This document shows positions 59,780 through 64,000 of a stretch of DNA of 64,000 nucleotides, piece after piece. The position numbers were made by a program, and so were the translations under genes. This DNA is from Streptacidiphilus sp041262165. Its GTDB lineage: Bacteria; Actinomycetota; Actinomycetes; Streptomycetales; Streptomycetaceae. The notes beneath the pieces are model-generated. The model made no database searches. It was not told the DNA's origin and saw only the letters and a program-made list of their open reading frames with translations. Positions within the stretch are counted from its first letter, which is position 1. Each line of letters starts with the position of its first letter. The DNA is taken from contig NZ_JBGCBY010000024.1 in NCBI RefSeq assembly GCF_041262165.1, positions 62,001 to 126,000 of the forward strand, in the 5' to 3' direction.

Positions 59780-62700
59780 TTGCAGGTCATTGCTCAGCGA
59801 TTCGCCCTTCCAGCCTCTCCCGCTGCCGAAGGCGGCCATGCCAAACTCTTTAAGTCCGTTGATCTCGAAAACGACGCTGCCGCGGTAGCAGTCAAGATAT
59901 TCGATCCGTCAAAAAACCTTGATGATCGAGTACTAAAGGCGGCTTGGGCAAATGAACTGGACGCCTATCAGGCACTTGGCGACCATCCGAACCTAGCGCG
60001 ACTGATCGACTGGGGACGATGCGACAACGGGGCTCCCTATCTCGTTTTCGAGTGGCTTGAGAAGGATCTCCTGCAAGGTCTAAATGATCTTGACATTGAG
60101 GGGTGGGATGATTTTTGGCCGATCGCTCGCGATATCCTTTCGGGGCTCCAAGCTATCCACTCCGAAGGCTATGTGCATCGTGATATCAAGCCAGAAAACG
60201 TTCTGATTGCGGAAAACGGGCGATTTAAGATCGCCGACTTTGGAACTGCTCGCATTGCCGAAACGGTTAGCATCGGCTTGACTATGGCCCCTCTAGGGAC
60301 GATTCCCTACGCTCCCGAAGAGAGAGGAACTAGGAGCCCCACGGCAGCGTACGATGTCTACTCGTTTGCCGTGCTGACGATCGTCTGTTTGACTGGAAGA
60401 ATTCCCGTAGATGCGGCAGCAGTTGAGGCGGAGTTTGCGGACCTTGATCTTCCACCTGATATTTCTGCAGCGCTGTTGCCATGCCTATCTACCGAAGCAG
60501 ACGAACGCCCGGAGAGCGCTGGCGTATTGCAGGCGAAGCTTACAGCAATTCAAGAAGAGCGAGAAGCGAGGCGCGCTCCTGAAACCGAGATCTTCTTGGA
60601 CCTATCTACGGCTTCCCTAGAGGCATTCAAGCGACAGTATGGGATTATCCTCACGACCGATCGTATTCTCGAGGATATCCATGCCGTCTGCGCTCTTTCT
60701 TATGACACTCGAGCAAATAGTCAGCCGGATCTGCAGATCTCTGGACAGACGCTCCTCCTTCGTGTCCAGCCACATCACACCCGACACGGCGTACTGCGAG
60801 TAGTACGAATTCTACGCCCGCAGGCGCAACTGGTTGAGGCAGCTAGGGCGAACTGGTACCGCCCCAAGCTGAAGTTCAGAATGAGCGCACCGACAGATCC
60901 AGCTCGAGCGGCTCGCGAACTCGTGGATCAAATGCAGATCGTCAGCGAGATGGATGCAAAGCGAGCTGAGATCGAGGTCAGTTCTGCGGAGGCAGCGGCC
61001 TTTTCCGGATGGCGTTCGGTGCTTGACGCAAAATTCGCTCTCGAAAATGGTCGAGGAATTAAGGCAAATTATGATAGCTTTCGTCGAGATGGCAGCAGAA
61101 TCCGATTCTCGGTTTCCGACGCAACTGGGCTGGAAGTTGGTGAAGGTCGACTTGTGCGAGCGGGGAACCGTAGGGTCCTTTTCGGAGAAGTTGAAGGAAT
61201 CGAGAACAGTGAAGTAATTCTCTATGTTACTAAGGGCGAGGCAGCGGATCTCCCCCGCCGAGGTACGTTGGAGTTCGATTCGGAGGCGTCAAAATCCAAG
61301 CTTAAGCGCGAGAGGGAGGCGCTTGAAAAGATTGCCAGAAGGAAATCAGCCCGCCCTGATCTGCGTGAACTTCTCCTTGATCCGCAACAGAGTGCAGTGC
61401 CGCAATCTGTCGACGTTACGGAATTTTTTCAGGAGGGTCTGGACAGTGCCAAGCGGGAGGCGGTATCTGCCTCTCTCGGTGCACGGGACTTCCTTCTTGT
61501 TCAAGGACCCCCCGGAACTGGAAAGACCACTTTCATCGCGGAGCTTGTGTCGCAGCATCTACGCAGTAACCCTAAAGGGCGGATCGTTCTCACTTCTCAA
61601 ACACATATTGCGTTGGACAATGCACTCATGCGTATCCGCGAGATGGATCCTGAGGTTAGCCTCCTCCGCCTGGGCCGCGCGGATAGGATTGCTCAGGACG
61701 TGGAACCTTTCTCGGTTTCCGCCCAAATGGATCAATGGCGCGAATCAGTACTTCTTCAGAGTCGCGACTTTGTTAAAGAGTTTGCGGCTCGCCTTGGCAT
61801 TGATATCGATGCTGCGGATCTGAAGAATTCTGCCCTCGATTTCGAGCGCAGGAATCGTCGCGTGGTGGACTTGCAAAAGGAGATCGATTCACAGCAATCT
61901 GATCGCCGCACACTTGTGGCAGAGATCGATCGCCTCAACTCTCTCGCTGGACCTATCCTCAACATTGCCTCCGAAATTGAGAGTGCAGCCAGAAATGGTA
62001 GCGGTACTGATCTTGTGGCTGTAGCGCAACGGTTTATCGAAACCGGCGTAACTCTTGCGGCCCAGCTTGAATCCGCTGGACCGCTGGGCGAGAAGCTTGT
62101 GGAGATGGAAGCGAAGCTCTCTGAATGGCGTGCTGTTCTGAAGGATCAAATGTCACAGCAAGGCATCGCGAGAACAAAGGTTGCCGAGGCACTTGGGGCA
62201 GGATCCGAAGAAACTAACGAGAGCCTAGTTTCTTCAGCGCTTTCACGAACGAATTTCGATGACCCTAGACTAGCTCGGCTTCAAGAGATCTCTTCCGACT
62301 GGGAAGATAGATTTGGCCGAGGGAGCGAGTTCACAGCGGTCTTGGTTGCCCGCGCACAGGTTGTCGCTGCTACCTGCGTCGGTCTCGCTGGTGTCCCGGG
62401 CACAGATTCAATGAATTTTGACTTGTGCATCATCGATGAGGCGTCCAAGGCTACGGCTACAGAATCCCTGGTGCCGTTGTCACGCAGCAAGCGCTGGGTG
62501 CTGGTCGGTGATGATAGACAACTTCCTCCTTTCGTTGAACAGGCCCTAGACGATCCTGCGGTGCTAAATCGCTTCAATATTAGCCGCCAGCAGATGCGCG
62601 AGACTCTGTTCTCCGTTCTATCGGAGCGCCTTCCAGAATCATGCAAATTCTCGTTGACGCATCAGCACCGGATGCATCCGACGATCGGCCGACTAGTCAG

Positions 62701-63289
62701 TCATTGCTTCTACAATGATCAGCTTACCTCTGAGCCGAGGGACCTTTCCGCCGTTGTCCAACAATCTCTTGGGGCAGCAGCACTCTGGGTCGATACTAGT
62801 GACCGTGGCGATAGGCGTGAGAGCAGAGTGGGGAAGAGCCTTCGAAATAAAGGCGAAGCTCGAGTTATTGCAAAGCTGCTAGATAGGATTCAGTGGGTTG
62901 CCGACCGACTCGGATCACAAAATCTGAGCGTGGCAGTTCTCACTGGTTACGAGGCGCAAAGGCGAGAGATTGTTGAGAGTCTTGCCGCTGGAGAACTTGG
63001 TAGGAATCTATTGAACGTGCGGGTCGCAACGGTGGATTCATACCAGGGGCAAGAGGCTGACATTTCGATCTTTAGCACTACTAGGTCGAACGAGAGCGGC
63101 GACCTTGGATTCTTGGGTAGTCAAGAGCGCGTAAACGTCGCGGTCTCCCGTGCTAGGGACGGCCTTGTAATTGTTGGAGACGCGGCGTTCATCGACTCAA
63201 ATCTCGGCTCCAGAAACCCGCTCAGAGCAGTTCTTTCGCACATGCGTAGCGATGGTGACTGTCAAATCCAGAAGGCTGAAGATTCATGA
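59780..63289 (+). CDS. protein kinase-SF1 helicase fusion (MkoA-like, Mokosh)
   Basis: 1169 residues. Residues about 1-270 are a eukaryote-type Ser/Thr kinase: VAVKIFDPS (VAVK lysine), HRDIKPENVLI at about 133, IADFGTAR, GTIPYAPEERG; it looks active. A linker domain of about 250 residues follows. Residues about 570-1150 are a UPF1/DNA2-like SF1 helicase (COG1112 type): Walker A QGPPGTGKTT, SQTHIALDNAL, IIDEASKA, LVGDDRQLPPF, HQHRMHP, VDSYQGQEADI, NVAVSRARDGLVIVGD, with a coiled-coil insertion (about 690-770). Start TTG 59780 follows AGGAGGA. The STK-helicase layout is that of MkoA in type I Mokosh. Base composition is clearly lower in GC than the region left of it. Confidence 0.82.
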   Translation: MQVIAQRFALPASPAAEGGHAKLFKSVDLENDAAAVAVKIFDPSKNLDDRVLKAAWANELDAYQALGDHPNLARLIDWGRCDNGAPYLVFEWLEKDLLQGLNDLDIEGWDDFWPIARDILSGLQAIHSEGYVHRDIKPENVLIAENGRFKIADFGTARIAETVSIGLTMAPLGTIPYAPEERGTRSPTAAYDVYSFAVLTIVCLTGRIPVDAAAVEAEFADLDLPPDISAALLPCLSTEADERPESAGVLQAKLTAIQEEREARRAPETEIFLDLSTASLEAFKRQYGIILTTDRILEDIHAVCALSYDTRANSQPDLQISGQTLLLRVQPHHTRHGVLRVVRILRPQAQLVEAARANWYRPKLKFRMSAPTDPARAARELVDQMQIVSEMDAKRAEIEVSSAEAAAFSGWRSVLDAKFALENGRGIKANYDSFRRDGSRIRFSVSDATGLEVGEGRLVRAGNRRVLFGEVEGIENSEVILYVTKGEAADLPRRGTLEFDSEASKSKLKREREALEKIARRKSARPDLRELLLDPQQSAVPQSVDVTEFFQEGLDSAKREAVSASLGARDFLLVQGPPGTGKTTFIAELVSQHLRSNPKGRIVLTSQTHIALDNALMRIREMDPEVSLLRLGRADRIAQDVEPFSVSAQMDQWRESVLLQSRDFVKEFAARLGIDIDAADLKNSALDFERRNRRVVDLQKEIDSQQSDRRTLVAEIDRLNSLAGPILNIASEIESAARNGSGTDLVAVAQRFIETGVTLAAQLESAGPLGEKLVEMEAKLSEWRAVLKDQMSQQGIARTKVAEALGAGSEETNESLVSSALSRTNFDDPRLARLQEISSDWEDRFGRGSEFTAVLVARAQVVAATCVGLAGVPGTDSMNFDLCIIDEASKATATESLVPLSRSKRWVLVGDDRQLPPFVEQALDDPAVLNRFNISRQQMRETLFSVLSERLPESCKFSLTHQHRMHPTIGRLVSHCFYNDQLTSEPRDLSAVVQQSLGAAALWVDTSDRGDRRESRVGKSLRNKGEARVIAKLLDRIQWVADRLGSQNLSVAVLTGYEAQRREIVESLAAGELGRNLLNVRVATVDSYQGQEADISIFSTTRSNESGDLGFLGSQERVNVAVSRARDGLVIVGDAAFIDSNLGSRNPLRAVLSHMRSDGDCQIQKAEDS

Positions 63290-64000
63290 CCGAAACCCCC
63301 ATTGAGGATATTGTTCAACGTCTGTCGCGGCGCACTGGGTATCGACTTGTAACGTACAGGGAAGTGGGGCTTCCATTTTGGGAAGTTCCGGTTCGCTGTC
63401 GACTTTTGAAGCGAAAGCCCCTCGGTGTTCTTGATGAGTTCACTCTGCGATGTATTGAAGCAGGGCTGAATATCAGTGACGATATTGCTCGCTTTCTGAA
63501 TCTTCCAACGGAAGTTACGGATGCGGTAATGGGTCGGCTCGTAGTCAAGGGGCATATCAGCGCGGTGCCCGCGAGTGGAGCGGTGTCCGTTGCCGGCGAT
63601 ACACCTAGATTTCACTATGTGCTTTCAGAGTCGGGCAAGAAGTCGTGCGCCGACCTTGCGGAAATCACTCCTGAGGAGCAAACGCTACGCCTGTCTTTCG
63701 ACGGGCTCACGCGGAAGTACGTGCGTATTGAAAAATCACTTAGGTGGCGACCTAGAGATTTGCGGCAGCATGATATTCTGGAAATTCCAGCGTATCCTGT
63801 GGATCCGCCCACTGTTGGCCCGGATGACACCTCTGAGGTATCAATCGTGCTGCAGAGCGTAACTGAAACGGCTAAGTATGACCTAATTACGGTAATGTCC
63901 CTCGATGGGCGGCGAGAAAAATTCTTCCTCCGAGCAATCGCACTCATCTTTGAATCTGCGGATCGCCCGGATGAAATCCAGGTTCAATTTGCGGTAGACG
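63286..64000 (+). CDS. protein coupled to the kinase-helicase, 3' partial (candidate MkoB)
   Basis: Open from ATG 63286 to the window end, 238 residues. The ATG overlaps the helicase TGA (ATGA), so the two proteins are translated together. N-terminal part: RRTGYRLVTYREVGLPFWEV, then LDEFTLRCIEAGLNISDDIA and RFLNLPTEVTDAVMGRLVVKG, a winged-helix-like arrangement, then beta-rich sequence. In type I Mokosh the second gene encodes a phospholipase-D-family nuclease; that domain would lie beyond 64000 and is not visible here. Confidence 0.7.
   Translation, partial: MTETPIEDIVQRLSRRTGYRLVTYREVGLPFWEVPVRCRLLKRKPLGVLDEFTLRCIEAGLNISDDIARFLNLPTEVTDAVMGRLVVKGHISAVPASGAVSVAGDTPRFHYVLSESGKKSCADLAEITPEEQTLRLSFDGLTRKYVRIEKSLRWRPRDLRQHDILEIPAYPVDPPTVGPDDTSEVSIVLQSVTETAKYDLITVMSLDGRREKFFLRAIALIFESADRPDEIQVQFAVD

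Noticed and set aside
1..64000. CRISPR arrays, rRNA genes, prophage structural genes
   Set aside because: No regularly spaced repeats, rRNA sequence or phage head/tail genes were seen; the short repeats found are within coding linkers or are simple tandem repeats.

Overview
The window is chromosomal DNA of a high-GC Gram-positive mycelial bacterium of the Streptomyces / Kitasatospora / Streptacidiphilus group. Reasons: very GC-rich third codon positions, frequent GTG starts, two secreted resuscitation-promoting factors (one of RpfA architecture), RsbW-like orphan ATP-binding proteins, and XRE/NUDIX gene pairs typical of streptomycetes.

Region 1 (1-17.3 kb) reads as ordinary core chromosome: the end of der/engA, a CE7-type esterase, two conserved hypotheticals, rpfA with a long structured leader (candidate c-di-AMP riboswitch), a second Rpf with a PT-rich linker, a branched-chain-type ABC transporter operon (livF, livG, fused livH-livM, small membrane protein), two lipoproteins including a substrate-binding protein, a large membrane protein, acyl-CoA thioesterase II and an MFS exporter, closing with a tRNA-Pro(GGG).

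Region 2 (17.3-40 kb) starts directly behind the tRNA-Pro and is an accessory, defence-rich island with gene debris at its left end. Its contents are: a possible operon of a MazF/PemK-like protein, a sigma-factor-like protein, a zinc-binding/HTH protein and an ImmA/IrrE-type metallopeptidase; an HNH nuclease and an MrcB-N/DUF3883 nuclease-like protein; a divergent module with an HNH-DEAD helicase and an unknown protein on one side and a DndB-like protein plus a GHKL (MORC-like) ATPase on the other; then a restriction-modification locus with two C5-cytosine methyltransferases, a NaeI-family endonuclease, an NgoMIV-family endonuclease and Vsr. NaeI and NgoMIV prototypes both recognise GCCGGC, so two unrelated-fold enzymes of probably the same specificity sit tail to tail.

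Region 3 (40-58.5 kb) is high GC again. It has an AbrB-like/P-loop kinase pair, two paralogous XRE-NUDIX modules (the second decayed by an amber codon and a frameshift) around HAD and HD hydrolases, linked by repeated GGGACGTCC sites. Next comes a compact biosynthetic-looking operon: TIM-barrel isomerase, Gfo/Idh dehydrogenase, NodU/TobZ-type carbamoyltransferase, radical SAM/SPASM protein, nucleotidyltransferase-like protein, AroE-like protein and an extra seryl-tRNA synthetase. The product is unknown. The SerRS suggests either self-resistance or use of seryl-tRNA as substrate. A prepilin peptidase and several hypotheticals follow.

Region 4 (59.8-64 kb) is strikingly less GC-rich and carries a protein kinase-SF1 helicase fusion translationally coupled to a gene that runs off the window. 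This matches the architecture of MkoA of the type I Mokosh anti-phage system.
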